Positions 15,533 through 24,586 of a stretch of 64,000 nucleotides of DNA are shown one piece after another. Position 1 is the stretch's first letter. Each line of letters opens with the position of its first letter. Made by a program: the position numbers and the translations under genes. Origin of the DNA: Winogradskyella endarachnes (GTDB taxonomy: Bacteria; Bacteroidota; Bacteroidia; Flavobacteriales; Flavobacteriaceae); contig NZ_WOWS01000003.1 of NCBI RefSeq assembly GCF_009741275.1, positions 1 through 64,000 of the forward strand, read 5' to 3'. The notes beneath the pieces were generated by a model. The model was not told the DNA's origin and did no database searches. It saw only the letters and a list, made by a program, of their open reading frames with translations.

Positions 15533-15821
15533 CTCCAAATGTAATAAAAATAATTTAATCCATTATAGTACTAATATCCTTCATTACAAGGGTTTATTTA
15601 GTTTCGTGTTTTGAATATCATGAAGTTATACAATTCGTTTTAGGCCTGTTATTGATATATAAAATACGCATATTAATATATGTTTTTAAATATTTGTAAA
15701 CAATTACAAACGAATGTAAGTAAGTAAATACCGATTAAAATTTGGAAAGCTTCACATCTTTGCAATGTCGAAACATTAGAACTCGATAGTATTAACTGTT
15801 TAACCATTAAATTTAGAAAAC

Positions 15822-16154
15822 ATGAACACACTTAAAAACAAAGTACAGTTGATTGGTAACTTAGGTAATGACCCAGAAATCACCAATTTCGAATCCGGAA
15901 AAATATTGGCTAAATTCTCTATTGCTACAAACGATAGTTATAAAAATGCCCAAGGAGAAAAGATTACAGATACCCAATGGCATAATGTGGTTGCTTGGGG
16001 TAAAACGGCTCAGATTGTTGAGAAATTTATCACTAAAGGAAAGGAAATTGCCATAGAAGGAAAGCTTACAACTAGATCTTGGCAAGATAAGGAAGGGATG
16101 AAGCGTTATACTACAGAGATCGTTTGTAATGAATTATTGATGCTTGGAAAATAA
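15822..16154 (+). CDS. ssb: Single-stranded DNA-binding protein, tail-less
   Basis: 110 aa: one OB-fold SSB domain (KNKVQLIGNLGNDPEI, then WHNVVAWGKTAQIVEKFITK, then KRYTTEIVCNELLMLGK). It ends directly after the fold, without the disordered linker and acidic DDxIPF tail that recruits repair proteins in typical 140-180 aa bacterial SSBs. Probably a second, specialised SSB. It lies 312 bp from the proximal end of the cassette array, on the opposite strand, and is followed by its own terminator. Start at ATG 15822. Confidence 0.93.
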   Translation: MNTLKNKVQLIGNLGNDPEITNFESGKILAKFSIATNDSYKNAQGEKITDTQWHNVVAWGKTAQIVEKFITKGKEIAIEGKLTTRSWQDKEGMKRYTTEIVCNELLMLGK

Positions 16155-16177
16155 TATTGATTTAATTTTCAATAATA

Positions 16178-16204
16178 AAGAGCAGTTTACACCTGCTCTT
16201 TTAT
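16178..16204 (+). terminator. Terminator of ssb
   Basis: The stem AAAGAGCAG/CTGCTCTTT with a short loop, followed by a T-rich run, lies 24 bp after the ssb stop. It is also positioned to end the convergent small gene at 16221. Confidence 0.75.
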
Positions 16205-16220
16205 TTTTTATTACTTCGAC

Positions 16221-16397
16221 TTACGCAACCTTTTTCATTAAATCAAAGCAAGGGCATTTTTTACAGCGCTTGCTTTCTGATTTTTTAAATTTCTTACAGC
16301 ATTTAGATTTAACTTTACCTAATGCTGCAATACCAGAAGCTTCAAGAACTTTTATACGTTCTTTTTTAAGACTTTTATTTTTCTTTTTTTTGCCCAT
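16221..16397 (-). CDS. Small lysine- and cysteine-rich protein
   Basis: 58 aa from ATG 16397 to TAA at 16221, beginning MGKKKKNKSLKKERIKVLEA. The C-terminal half carries C-C-K-K...R-C-K-K-C-P-C-F, five cysteines that could bind a metal. The sequence is highly basic and has the look of a conserved small flavobacterial protein. I do not know its function. It is supported by an intact frame of natural composition, a downstream terminator, and an otherwise empty 320-bp gap. The longer frame on the opposite strand here is low-complexity and less convincing. Confidence 0.65.
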   Translation of the reverse strand: MGKKKKNKSLKKERIKVLEASGIAALGKVKSKCCKKFKKSESKRCKKCPCFDLMKKVA

Positions 16398-16479
16398 ATC
16401 TGTTTCCTTATTTTAAGGAAATAGTGAAAATTCAAAGCAAAAATAACTATTTTAATTTATTCTAAATAAAATTTAACAG

Positions 16480-17004
16480 TTAAATACCTGTTCCAGGTGT
16501 CTGTGCCGCAGAACTTACGGTTAATTGTTGAATGTCTCTATCAAATAAATACAAGCCACCCTTATCATCTCCAATCATATTTATTTTATCTAAAATGGTT
16601 CTCGCCATAGCTTCTTCCTCTATTTGCTCGGCAACGTACCATTGTAAAAAGTTATGTGAGGCGTAGTCTTTTTCTTGTAATGAAATATGAACTAGTTCGT
16701 TGATACTTTCAGATACAAAAATTTCGTGTTTTTGAAGTTTTTGAAACATTTCTTGAAAAGAGTCAAACGTTACATTAGGCGCATTTAATTCTGAAATATG
16801 TGCATGTCCTCCACGTTCGTTAACAAACTTTACTAGTTTTAGCATATGCTCACGTTCTTCATCAGATTGATCATACATAAAATTAGAAATTCCTTCTAAA
16901 CCTTTGACCTCTGCCCAAACTGCCATGGCTAAATATACTTGAGAAGATTCGGCCTCTATACGTATTTGCTTATTTAAAGCATTTTCTATGGTTTTTGATA
17001 ACAT
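16480..17004 (-). CDS. ftnA: Non-haem ferritin
   Basis: 174 aa, a four-helix ferritin storing iron as ferrihydrite in a 24-mer. Ferroxidase ligands are visible: E17 (RIEAESSQVY), E50/H53 (DEEREHML), E94 region (KHEIFVSE) and the QWYVAEQIEEE helix with Q/E residues. The length is typical. It lies upstream of a convergent small gene and downstream of tex on the same strand, separated by 64 bp. Confidence 0.93.
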   Translation of the reverse strand: MLSKTIENALNKQIRIEAESSQVYLAMAVWAEVKGLEGISNFMYDQSDEEREHMLKLVKFVNERGGHAHISELNAPNVTFDSFQEMFQKLQKHEIFVSESINELVHISLQEKDYASHNFLQWYVAEQIEEEAMARTILDKINMIGDDKGGLYLFDRDIQQLTVSSAAQTPGTGI

Positions 17005-17068
17005 AATTTTTATTTAATATAAAGATAAATATAGTGAAAGTGGTTTTAAAACTTAAGTTCTTTATACA

Positions 17069-19195
17069 TTATTTATGAAGCTTCAACTGAATCCGTTTTC
17101 TTGCCACATCAACCTCTAAAACCTTTACAATGATTTGTTGATGCAGATGCACATGTTCATTAACATCCTTTACAAAACTGTCTGATAAGTTAGACACATG
17201 TATTAAGCCACTTTCTTTAATCCCAACATCTACAAAACAGCCAAAATTGGTAATGTTATTTACAATACCTGGTAGTAATTGACCTTCGTGCAAATCTGTA
17301 ATTGTTTTAATGTTCTGATTAAATGTGAAAACCTTAGCAGTTTCTCTAATATCTAATCCAGGTTTTTCTAGCTCTTTAATAATATCTTTAAGCGTTAATA
17401 AGCCAATTGTCTGAGACACATATTTTTTTAAATTTATCTTTTGAAGAATGGCTTTATTACCAATTAATTCTGAGAGCGAAATTCCTTCGTCTTTTGCCAT
17501 TTGTTTTACAATAGCATAACGTTCTGGATGCACAGCAGAATCATCCAAAGGATTTTTAGCATTTTTAATTCGAAGAAATCCAGCACTTTGTTCAAAAGCT
17601 TTTCCGCCTAAACGTGGTACTTTTAAAATGTCTTTTCTAGATTTAAAAACACCATGTTCCGTTCTGTAATTAAAAATGTTTTCGGCTAATTTTGGTCCAA
17701 TTCCAGAAACATAACTCAATAAGGGTTGACTCGCTGAATTAATATTAACGCCAACTGCATTCACGCAATTTTCTACAACAATATCCAATTGTTTTTGAAG
17801 TTTAGTTTGGTCTACATCGTGTTGGTATTGCCCAACACCAATAGATTTAGCATCAATTTTTACCAATTCCGCTAATGGATCTTGCAAGCGTCGTCCAATA
17901 GAAACCGAACCTCTAACCGTAACATCGTAATTAGGAAATTCTTCTCTAGCAATTTTTGAAGCTGAGTAAATACTTGCACCTGCTTCGCTCACCACAAAAA
18001 CTTGAATGTCATTTTTAAATTGAATTTTACGGATTAAGGCTTCCGTTTCTCGTGATGCTGTACCGTTTCCTATTGCAATAGCTTCAATTTTATACGCTTC
18101 TGCTAAACTCGAAATCTTCTTTATGGCTCCAATACTATCGTTTTTTGGCGCATGCGGATAAATGGTTTCGTTGTGCTTTAAATGACCTTGTGCATCTAAA
18201 CAAACCACTTTACAACCCGTTCTAAAACCTGGATCTATTGCGAGTACACGTTTTTCACCAATAGGCGAACCCAACAACAATTGTTTTAAGTTTTTAGCAA
18301 AAACGGTAATGGCAGATTCGTCCGCTTTTTCTTTAGCATTACTTAAAGCTTCGTTACTTAACGACGGAAAAAGTAAACGTTTGTAAGCATCTGAAATGGC
18401 CAACTCTATTTGGTCTGCGCAGGCATTATTGCTGCGTATTATTTTATTATCAATACGTTCTAAAACTCTAATCTCATCGACTTCAATTTTTACACGGATA
18501 AAGCCTTCGCTTTCGGCTCGTAAAATAGCTAATAATCGGTGTGAAGGAATTCGGTTTAAGCTTTCTGACCAATCAAAATAATCTCTAAATTTTTGAGCCT
18601 TTTCATCTGTAGATTTAGACTTAATAACTTTAGTGCTTATTTGGGCACGTCGCTCTAATTCGTTTCGTAGGTTGTTTCTAATATCGGTACGCTCATTAAT
18701 CCACTCGGCAATAATATGTCTGGCGCCTTCTAAAGCCTCTTCTGTGGTTGAGATGTCGCCTTTTACGTATTTGTAGGCAACAGATTCTATATCATTAGCA
18801 TTTTGGCTCATGATGATTTTAGCCAAAGGTTCTAAGCCATTTTTACGAGCCGTTTCTGCTTTTGTTTTTCGTTTTTTCTTAAAGGGTAAGTATAAATCTT
18901 CAAGCGTAATTAAATCTTGAGTTTTTAAGATTTTTTGTTTGAGGTCTTCGGTTAAAATGGCTTGTTCTTCTAAAGTTTTTAAAATGGCAACTTTACGTTT
19001 TTCTAAAGTTTCAAATTGTTCTTTAAATTTAACGATGTCTCCAATTTGTACTTCGTCTAAATTTCCTGTGGCTTCTTTTCTGTAGCGCGAAATAAAAGGA
19101 ATGGTGCAATCTTCGTTTAAAAGTTCTATGGTGTTTTTAATTGAAGATTCTAATAATTGGGTATGAGTTAATATATATTGTATTAATTGAGCCAT
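17069..19195 (-). CDS. tex: Tex-family RNA-binding transcription accessory protein
   Basis: 708 aa. Layout follows Tex: N-terminal helical domain, YqgF-like RNase H fold (VLAIDPGFRTGCKVVCLD near residue 320), helix-hairpin-helix repeats (GIGPKLAENIFNYRTEHGVF near 490), and a C-terminal S1 RNA-binding domain (LLPGIVNNITNFGCFVDVGI onward, ~640-708). It binds RNA and influences transcription and translation. It lies last in a metG-hypothetical-tex gene run with tiny gaps, suggesting one operon. Start at ATG 19195. Confidence 0.95.
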   Translation of the reverse strand: MAQLIQYILTHTQLLESSIKNTIELLNEDCTIPFISRYRKEATGNLDEVQIGDIVKFKEQFETLEKRKVAILKTLEEQAILTEDLKQKILKTQDLITLEDLYLPFKKKRKTKAETARKNGLEPLAKIIMSQNANDIESVAYKYVKGDISTTEEALEGARHIIAEWINERTDIRNNLRNELERRAQISTKVIKSKSTDEKAQKFRDYFDWSESLNRIPSHRLLAILRAESEGFIRVKIEVDEIRVLERIDNKIIRSNNACADQIELAISDAYKRLLFPSLSNEALSNAKEKADESAITVFAKNLKQLLLGSPIGEKRVLAIDPGFRTGCKVVCLDAQGHLKHNETIYPHAPKNDSIGAIKKISSLAEAYKIEAIAIGNGTASRETEALIRKIQFKNDIQVFVVSEAGASIYSASKIAREEFPNYDVTVRGSVSIGRRLQDPLAELVKIDAKSIGVGQYQHDVDQTKLQKQLDIVVENCVNAVGVNINSASQPLLSYVSGIGPKLAENIFNYRTEHGVFKSRKDILKVPRLGGKAFEQSAGFLRIKNAKNPLDDSAVHPERYAIVKQMAKDEGISLSELIGNKAILQKINLKKYVSQTIGLLTLKDIIKELEKPGLDIRETAKVFTFNQNIKTITDLHEGQLLPGIVNNITNFGCFVDVGIKESGLIHVSNLSDSFVKDVNEHVHLHQQIIVKVLEVDVARKRIQLKLHK

Positions 19196-19213
19196 TAAAA
19201 GGTAGGAGTTAAA

Positions 19214-19585
19214 TTAATTATCAAAACAATTTCTAATCATCATTTCGCAAGACGCGTATTTATTAGAAATTTCTTTTATCTGTTCTAAGGCTTGTTCTAT
19301 TTTATGTCGCTCGTGATAAGCTGATGCTGAGCCTCCAGAAATTAAACCAATAACTAGAGTTAGTAATCCAGATTTTGTTTCAATGGCATCTAAATTTAAA
19401 CTCGGAATAGTTTTTACGTAATTGAGCACAAAGTCATCATCAATATTCTCAAATAAATAGGCTTTTATCTCTTCGTTATATTGAGAGAAAGCCTCAATTT
19501 CTGGCATATTGCCTTTAGTTCTAATAAGGCGCTCTGCTTGAGCTTGTAAATCTATAACTTGTCTTGTTATTGATGGTTTAGCCAT
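19214..19585 (-). CDS. Conserved hypothetical protein between metG and tex
   Basis: 123 aa, cytosolic and mainly helical, with one hydrophobic stretch (LLTLVIGLISGGSASAY, residues ~73-89) that could be a buried helix or a weak membrane segment. No family recognised. The ATG abuts the metG stop codon with no spacing, and tex follows 18 bp later, so it is co-transcribed with both. Confidence 0.75.
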   Translation of the reverse strand: MAKPSITRQVIDLQAQAERLIRTKGNMPEIEAFSQYNEEIKAYLFENIDDDFVLNYVKTIPSLNLDAIETKSGLLTLVIGLISGGSASAYHERHKIEQALEQIKEISNKYASCEMMIRNCFDN

Positions 19586-21646
19586 TTAACTAATCTGTAA
19601 GCCATTATTTACGCCATCCACATCAGGATTTACAAACACCAAATTACCACCTTCATCCTCAGTCATTAAAATCATACCTTGGCTTTCTACACCTCTTAAT
19701 TTTCTTGGTGCCAAGTTGACTAAAACGGTAACGCGTTTTCCAACAACGTCTTCTGGTTTAAAGCTTTCTGCAATACCAGAAACGATGGTTCTTGTATCAA
19801 TACCTGTATCTACTTTTAAGACTAAAAGCTTTTTGGTTTTAGGCATTTTTTCGGCTTCGAGAATCGTACCAACACGTAAGTCTAGTTTGGTAAAATCTTC
19901 AAACGTAATTTCTTCTTTTTGAGGTTCTGTTGCTTTATTGGCTGCTTCGTTGGCTTTTTTATTTGCTTCAAGTTTGTCTAATTGTTTCTGAATGGTTTCA
20001 TCTTCAATTTTAGAGAATAATAATTCGCCTTTATTGATTTTATGATTTGCAGGAATTAGGACATCTTTAGTTGAAATATCTTCCCATTTAGATTCTGAAT
20101 CAAGTTCAGAATGACAAAGGATTCCTTTCAATTTCGTTGAGGTAAACGGTAAAAACGGTTCAGATAACACCGCTAAAGCAGATGCGATTTGTAGAGCAAC
20201 AAACATTACGGTTTTAGTACGTGCTTCGTCTGTTTTAATGGTTTTCCAAGGTTCTTCGTCTGCTAAATATTTGTTTCCTAGTCGTGCTAAATTGATTAAT
20301 TCTTGGCTAGCTTCTCTAAAACGGTAACGCTCAATAGAACTAGAAATCACTGCAGGATATGCTTTTACAGCCGCTAAAGTTTCTTCGTCTATTGCAGCAT
20401 ATGCTGAAGGTTCTGGGATAACACCTTCGTAATATTTGTTAGTTAAAACCACAACACGGTTAATAAAGTTCCCGAAAATAGCCACCAATTCATTATTGTT
20501 TCTGGCTTGGAAATCTTTCCACGTAAAATCGTTATCCTTTGATTCTGGTGCATTTGCTGTAAGTGCATAACGCAACACATCTTGTTGATTAGGAAAATCG
20601 ATTAAATACTCTGGTAACCAAACAGCCCAGTTTTTAGAGGTTGACAATTTCTTGCCTTCTAAATTTAAAAATTCATTAGCTGGCACATTATCTGGTAAAA
20701 TATAAGACCCTTCGGCTTTTAACATGGATGGGAAAATAATACAGTGAAATACAATGTTATCTTTTCCAATAAAGTGGACGAGTTTAGTGTTTTCGTCTTT
20801 CCAGTAATCTTCCCAATTTTTACCTTCGCGTGCAGCCCATTCTTTTGTAGAAGAGATGTAACCAATAGGTGCATCAAACCATACGTAAAGCACTTTGCCT
20901 TCGCCACCTTCTACAGGTACCGGAATTCCCCAATCTAAATCTCTAGTCACGGCTCTTGGACGTAAACCATCGTCTATCCAAGATTTCACTTGGCCGTAAA
21001 CATTAGGTTTCCAGTCTTTTTTATGACCTTTTAAAATCCATTCGCGTAAAAACGCTTCGTGTTTATTAAGTGGTAAAAACCAGTGTTTTGTTTCTTTTAA
21101 AGTTGGTACATTTCCTGTTATGGCAGATTTAGGATTAATTAAATCTGTTGCATTTAGGCTTGTTCCACAGTTTTCACACTGATCGCCATAAGCCTCTTCA
21201 TTGCCACATTTTGGACATGTACCAGTTACAAAACGATCGGCTAAAAACTGATTGGCTTCTGCATCGTAAAGTTGCTCAGTCACTTCTTCTACAAATTCAT
21301 TTTTGTTGTAAAGCGTTTTAAAAAACTCTTGGGCCGTATCATGATGAATTTTTGCAGATGTACGAGAATAGTTGTCAAAAGTAATCCCAAAATCCTCAAA
21401 AGACTGCTTAATTATAGCATGGTATTTATCTACAATATCTTGAGGTGTAACGCCTTCTTTTTTTGCCTTTATAGTAATTGGTACACCATGCTCATCACTA
21501 CCACAAATAAAGGCAACATCATTACCTGTTAAACGCATATAGCGTGCATAAATATCTGCAGGTACATAAACGCCTGCTAAGTGACCAATATGTATTGGGC
21601 CGTTAGTATAAGGTAAAGCTGCTGTTATGGTATATCTTTTTGACAT
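19586..21646 (-). CDS. metG: Methionyl-tRNA synthetase with C-terminal tRNA-binding domain
   Basis: 686 aa from ATG 21646 ([20 protein letters not shown]). An upstream ATG would add eight residues but overlaps the promoter region. The class I catalytic core has the HIGH-like PIHIGHLAG, a zinc knuckle ([18 protein letters not shown]) and the KMSKS-like KKLSTSK. The anticodon helical bundle is followed by a C-terminal OB-fold ([20 protein letters not shown]). In the linker near residues 511-519, C-H-S-E-L-D-S-E-S is encoded by a palindromic repeat (20091-20115) that looks inserted. First gene of the metG-tex run. Confidence 0.96.
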   Translation of the reverse strand: MSKRYTITAALPYTNGPIHIGHLAGVYVPADIYARYMRLTGNDVAFICGSDEHGVPITIKAKKEGVTPQDIVDKYHAIIKQSFEDFGITFDNYSRTSAKIHHDTAQEFFKTLYNKNEFVEEVTEQLYDAEANQFLADRFVTGTCPKCGNEEAYGDQCENCGTSLNATDLINPKSAITGNVPTLKETKHWFLPLNKHEAFLREWILKGHKKDWKPNVYGQVKSWIDDGLRPRAVTRDLDWGIPVPVEGGEGKVLYVWFDAPIGYISSTKEWAAREGKNWEDYWKDENTKLVHFIGKDNIVFHCIIFPSMLKAEGSYILPDNVPANEFLNLEGKKLSTSKNWAVWLPEYLIDFPNQQDVLRYALTANAPESKDNDFTWKDFQARNNNELVAIFGNFINRVVVLTNKYYEGVIPEPSAYAAIDEETLAAVKAYPAVISSSIERYRFREASQELINLARLGNKYLADEEPWKTIKTDEARTKTVMFVALQIASALAVLSEPFLPFTSTKLKGILCHSELDSESKWEDISTKDVLIPANHKINKGELLFSKIEDETIQKQLDKLEANKKANEAANKATEPQKEEITFEDFTKLDLRVGTILEAEKMPKTKKLLVLKVDTGIDTRTIVSGIAESFKPEDVVGKRVTVLVNLAPRKLRGVESQGMILMTEDEGGNLVFVNPDVDGVNNGLQIS
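20091..20115. repeat. Palindromic repeat inside metG
   Basis: ATTCTGAA-TCAAG-TTCAGAAT, an 8-bp perfect inverted repeat with a 5-nt loop, flanked by GATTC and GAC. The same CTGAA-N5-TTCAG core occurs twice between atpD and atpC. Here it is in frame and translated. Confidence 0.65.
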
Positions 21647-21667
21647 GGTGTTTCTTTTATTAAAGCA

Positions 21668-21675
21668 CAAAAGTA
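21668..21675 (-). promoter_or_regulatory. Candidate -7 element of metG
   Basis: TACTTTTG on the minus strand matches the Bacteroidota TAnnTTTG -7 consensus, 22 bp upstream of the chosen metG start. No clear -33 TTG partner. Confidence 0.4.
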
Positions 21676-21796
21676 AACATTTTGAAGTGTGATTTATAAT
21701 GAAAAGTGGAATCGCTTATTCTAAAAATGAAAGAAAATTCTTTGTGTTATTAAAAAATATTATAAATTTAATCACTTAACCTTTAAATCATTAAAA

Positions 21797-22408
21797 ATGA
21801 AAAACTTAAAACAATTATTTTTACTTGTAACCATTAGTGTAATGTCTTTTTCTTGTGGAAGTGACGATGATGGTGGTAGTGGAAGCTCTAGTGACAGTTA
21901 CTTTATTTATGGAGATACTGAATTTCAGTTAAAATCTGGTGTTATTGAAAATTATGGAGATTATTATGTAGACGGTGTATATAATTTTGATATTAGCTTG
22001 TTTAGCTCAGAAATGTCAGTTGTAGACGACGAATTAGTTTTTGATGATAATTTAGTTTCTGGATTATATTTTGAATTATTTACTGAAGCTGAAGGTGATT
22101 TAGAAACAGGGACTTATTCTTTTGAAAGTGGTAGTTATGACGCTAATACATTTGGAGATGGTGCATTGTATATAAACATATCTCAAGATGGTTCTGCAGA
22201 CGGAGAATCTTATGATATTACGTCTGGATCTCTAACCGTTTTAGATAATGGATCTACATATGAATTTGAGTTTTCTGGTGCTGCATCAAGTGGAGAAACA
22301 TTTTCTGGGTATTTTAGAGGAACACTGAGCGCTTTTGATTATTCTTCTGAAAACAGACCAGTAGTTGAGGCTAATACAAAATCTAAAAAAGTAAAGTTTA
22401 GAAAATAA
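21797..22408 (+). CDS. Surface lipoprotein, unknown function
   Basis: 203 aa. Signal peptide with lipobox SFSC (C20) followed by GSDDDGG, an acidic run after the lipidated Cys that resembles the lipoprotein export signal for surface display in Flavobacteriia. The remainder is a beta-rich, acidic domain (LETGTYSFESGSY, then YEFEFSGAASSGETFSGYF), possibly a sandwich or small barrel. No enzyme motif. It is monocistronic, with a strong terminator 23 bp downstream. Confidence 0.75.
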   Translation: MKNLKQLFLLVTISVMSFSCGSDDDGGSGSSSDSYFIYGDTEFQLKSGVIENYGDYYVDGVYNFDISLFSSEMSVVDDELVFDDNLVSGLYFELFTEAEGDLETGTYSFESGSYDANTFGDGALYINISQDGSADGESYDITSGSLTVLDNGSTYEFEFSGAASSGETFSGYFRGTLSAFDYSSENRPVVEANTKSKKVKFRK

Positions 22409-22430
22409 TAAACTAGATTTATACGTTTAA

Positions 22431-22463
22431 AAAAGACCATCTTTAACTAAAGATGGTCTTTTT
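22431..22463 (+). terminator. Terminator after the lipoprotein gene
   Basis: The stem AAAAGACCATCTTT / AAAGATGGTCTTTT with a 5-6 nt loop and a T-run. Confidence 0.85.
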
Positions 22464-22546
22464 GTATGCTAAGATTTCTAAACTAAAAATATTTTATTTT
22501 TAGAGGCTTCATGTATTCCTTTTTATATTTACAAAAACTCTGATTT

Positions 22547-23569
22547 ATGAAACTGAAAAAGAACTGTTCATATCTAATTTTAATTGTACTTATGGTTATA
22601 AATACTGATATTAACGCTCAAACTGAAACTGATAATTCAACAGAAATGACTTCAAAATTAATACAGCCACCATATTTAAAAGCAGGAGATACTGTTGCTA
22701 TTGTTGCGCCTTCAGGCATATTAAAAAATAGAGAACGCGAAGTACAACAAGCTGTAGATTTACTTAAAAGTTGGGGATTGCACGCTGTAGTTGGTAAGCA
22801 TGTATTTAGTAAGTCTAATCATTTTGCTGGTACAGACGAAGAACGTTGTGAAGATTTACAAAATGCTATGGACGACCCAAAAATTAGTGCCATTTGGTGC
22901 GCAAGAGGTGGTTACGGAACCGTTAGAGTTTTAGATAAATTGAATTATACAGCCTTTAAGAAAAATCCAAAATGGATAATAGGCTATTCAGATATTACAG
23001 CATTGCATAACCAATTGCATAACGAAGGATTTCAATCCTTACACGCGTTAATGTGCGTGAGTTTAACTAAAGATTTAAATGATGTAAAAACCGCTATTTC
23101 TACCTTTAAATCTGCACTTTTTGGGCATCCTGAGAATTATACTTTAGAAGCATCTCAATATAATAGGGAAGGAGAAACTACTGGCGAATTAATAGGAGGG
23201 AATTTAACCATGTTACATACCATGTTGGGTTCTGATACAAGTCTAGATACTTCTGGTAAAATTCTTTTTATTGAAGAAATTGGCGAATACAAATACCATA
23301 TAGATCGTATGTTACAAAGTATGAAACGAGCTGGTTATTTTGATAATTTAAACGGACTTGTGGTTGGTGATATGTCTAGAATGCGAAAAAATACCACACT
23401 TTGGGGATCCTCTGTTGAGCAACTTATTTTAGATGCATTGGCAGATTACGATTTTCCTATTACGTTTAATATGCCAGCAGGACATGAGAAAGATAATCGT
23501 GCTTTAGTTTTAGGAAAGATTGTAGATTTAAAAGTTGAAAAAAGCGGAAGCAAATTATCTTATCAGTAG
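22547..23569 (+). CDS. LD-carboxypeptidase (peptidase S66), exported
   Basis: 340 aa. N-terminal signal peptide (residues 1-24, ending INAQ), then the S66 fold: LKAGDTVAIVAPSG, the nucleophile S148 in GYSDITALH, a Glu in LFIEEIGEYKYHIDRML, and the catalytic His in PAGHEKDN near the C-terminus. It trims the terminal D-Ala from muropeptide tetrapeptides during peptidoglycan recycling; a signal peptide implies periplasmic action. It is followed 29 bp later by a YraN gene on the same strand, probably co-transcribed. Confidence 0.92.
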   Translation: MKLKKNCSYLILIVLMVINTDINAQTETDNSTEMTSKLIQPPYLKAGDTVAIVAPSGILKNREREVQQAVDLLKSWGLHAVVGKHVFSKSNHFAGTDEERCEDLQNAMDDPKISAIWCARGGYGTVRVLDKLNYTAFKKNPKWIIGYSDITALHNQLHNEGFQSLHALMCVSLTKDLNDVKTAISTFKSALFGHPENYTLEASQYNREGETTGELIGGNLTMLHTMLGSDTSLDTSGKILFIEEIGEYKYHIDRMLQSMKRAGYFDNLNGLVVGDMSRMRKNTTLWGSSVEQLILDALADYDFPITFNMPAGHEKDNRALVLGKIVDLKVEKSGSKLSYQ

Positions 23570-23598
23570 AATTTATTCAGTTAATTGAAAACTGAACT

Positions 23599-23958
23599 AT
23601 GGCAGATCATAACGAACTTGGCAAATTAGGAGAACAATTAGCTACGGATTATCTCATTAAAAAAGGATATGAAATTGTGGTTAGAAATTATGTGTTTCAA
23701 AAAGCTGAAATTGATATCATTGCTAAACACAATAATTTTATGATTTGTGTTGAGGTTAAGGCTAGAAATTCTGATTTTTTTGGCGATCCACAAGAGTTTG
23801 TAACACCAAAAAAAATAAAACATTTGGTAAAAGCAATGGATGAATTTATAACGAGTAATGCTATAGATTTAGAAACTAGGTTTGATATAATTGCAGTGTT
23901 AAAAAATAAATCTACAGAGCAAATTACCCATTATGAGAATGCTTTTTATCACTTTTAA
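23599..23958 (+). CDS. YraN family (UPF0102) nuclease-fold protein
   Basis: 119 aa, the usual length. Motifs: ELGKLGEQLATDYLIKKGYE, AEIDIIAKHNNFMICVEVKA (D-x10-E-x-K, a PD-(D/E)XK core) and a C-terminal RFDIIAV. YraN proteins are Holliday-junction-resolvase-like and linked to recombination or DNA uptake, but the exact substrate is not settled. Shortly after the stop lies a short remnant, CCTGCAAAGTAGGAATCT, resembling the ends of the palindromic elements near 50.7 kb. Confidence 0.9.
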   Translation: MADHNELGKLGEQLATDYLIKKGYEIVVRNYVFQKAEIDIIAKHNNFMICVEVKARNSDFFGDPQEFVTPKKIKHLVKAMDEFITSNAIDLETRFDIIAVLKNKSTEQITHYENAFYHF

Positions 23959-23986
23959 TCCCTGCAAAGTAGGAATCTCGTTACTA

Positions 23987-24565
23987 TTACCTATAGAAAT
24001 TCATTTCGTCTATAAATTTCCAAACGTCATTAGGTAACATCGGTTTTACATTTCTGCCCTCTTTAATTTCTTTTCTTATAAACGTTGAAGATAGTTCCAT
24101 AATTGGTGCTTCAACTTTAATAATTTGAGGATGGTCATTAAATTGGGTTTCAATATTTCCTGAAGAAATTCTTGGGTAAACGTAAATACTGTGGTTTTCT
24201 AAAATAAGTTCGTAGTTTTTCCATTTATGAAAACTCTTTAAATTGTCTTCACCCATAATTAAGGAAAAATCATGGTCTGGATATTTTTCTAACAAATAAG
24301 TAAGCGTATCTATAGTATAATTAGGTTGTTTTAATTTAAATTCTATATCGCTGGGTTTTAATTTATCGTAATCTTTTGTAGCTAAATAAACCATTTCTAA
24401 GCGATGGTAATTATCTAGCAAACTACTTTTCTTTTTAAAAGGACTTAAAGGGGTTACAACAAACCAAATTTGGTCTAAATCACTATGTTCAGCCAAATGG
24501 TTAGCAATGGTTAAATGCCCAATATGGATGGGGTTAAATGTACCAAAATATAGACCTACTTTCAT
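23987..24565 (-). CDS. nadD: Nicotinate-nucleotide adenylyltransferase
   Basis: 192 aa. Nucleotidyltransferase fold with GLYFGTFNPIHIGHL (HxGH) at the N-terminus and SSTFIRKEIKEG (the ISSTxIR motif) at the C-terminus. It adenylates nicotinate mononucleotide in NAD synthesis. Last of three tightly spaced genes, yicC-gmk-nadD, on the minus strand; 21 bp separate it from gmk. Confidence 0.95.
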   Translation of the reverse strand: MKVGLYFGTFNPIHIGHLTIANHLAEHSDLDQIWFVVTPLSPFKKKSSLLDNYHRLEMVYLATKDYDKLKPSDIEFKLKQPNYTIDTLTYLLEKYPDHDFSLIMGEDNLKSFHKWKNYELILENHSIYVYPRISSGNIETQFNDHPQIIKVEAPIMELSSTFIRKEIKEGRNVKPMLPNDVWKFIDEMNFYR

Positions 24566-24586
24566 GTAATATATTTATTTTAGAGT

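Noticed and set aside
16144-16416. Plus-strand frame opposite the small Cys-rich gene
   Set aside because: It starts inside the ssb stop region, crosses the ssb terminator and is low-complexity; the minus-strand frame is the plausible gene.
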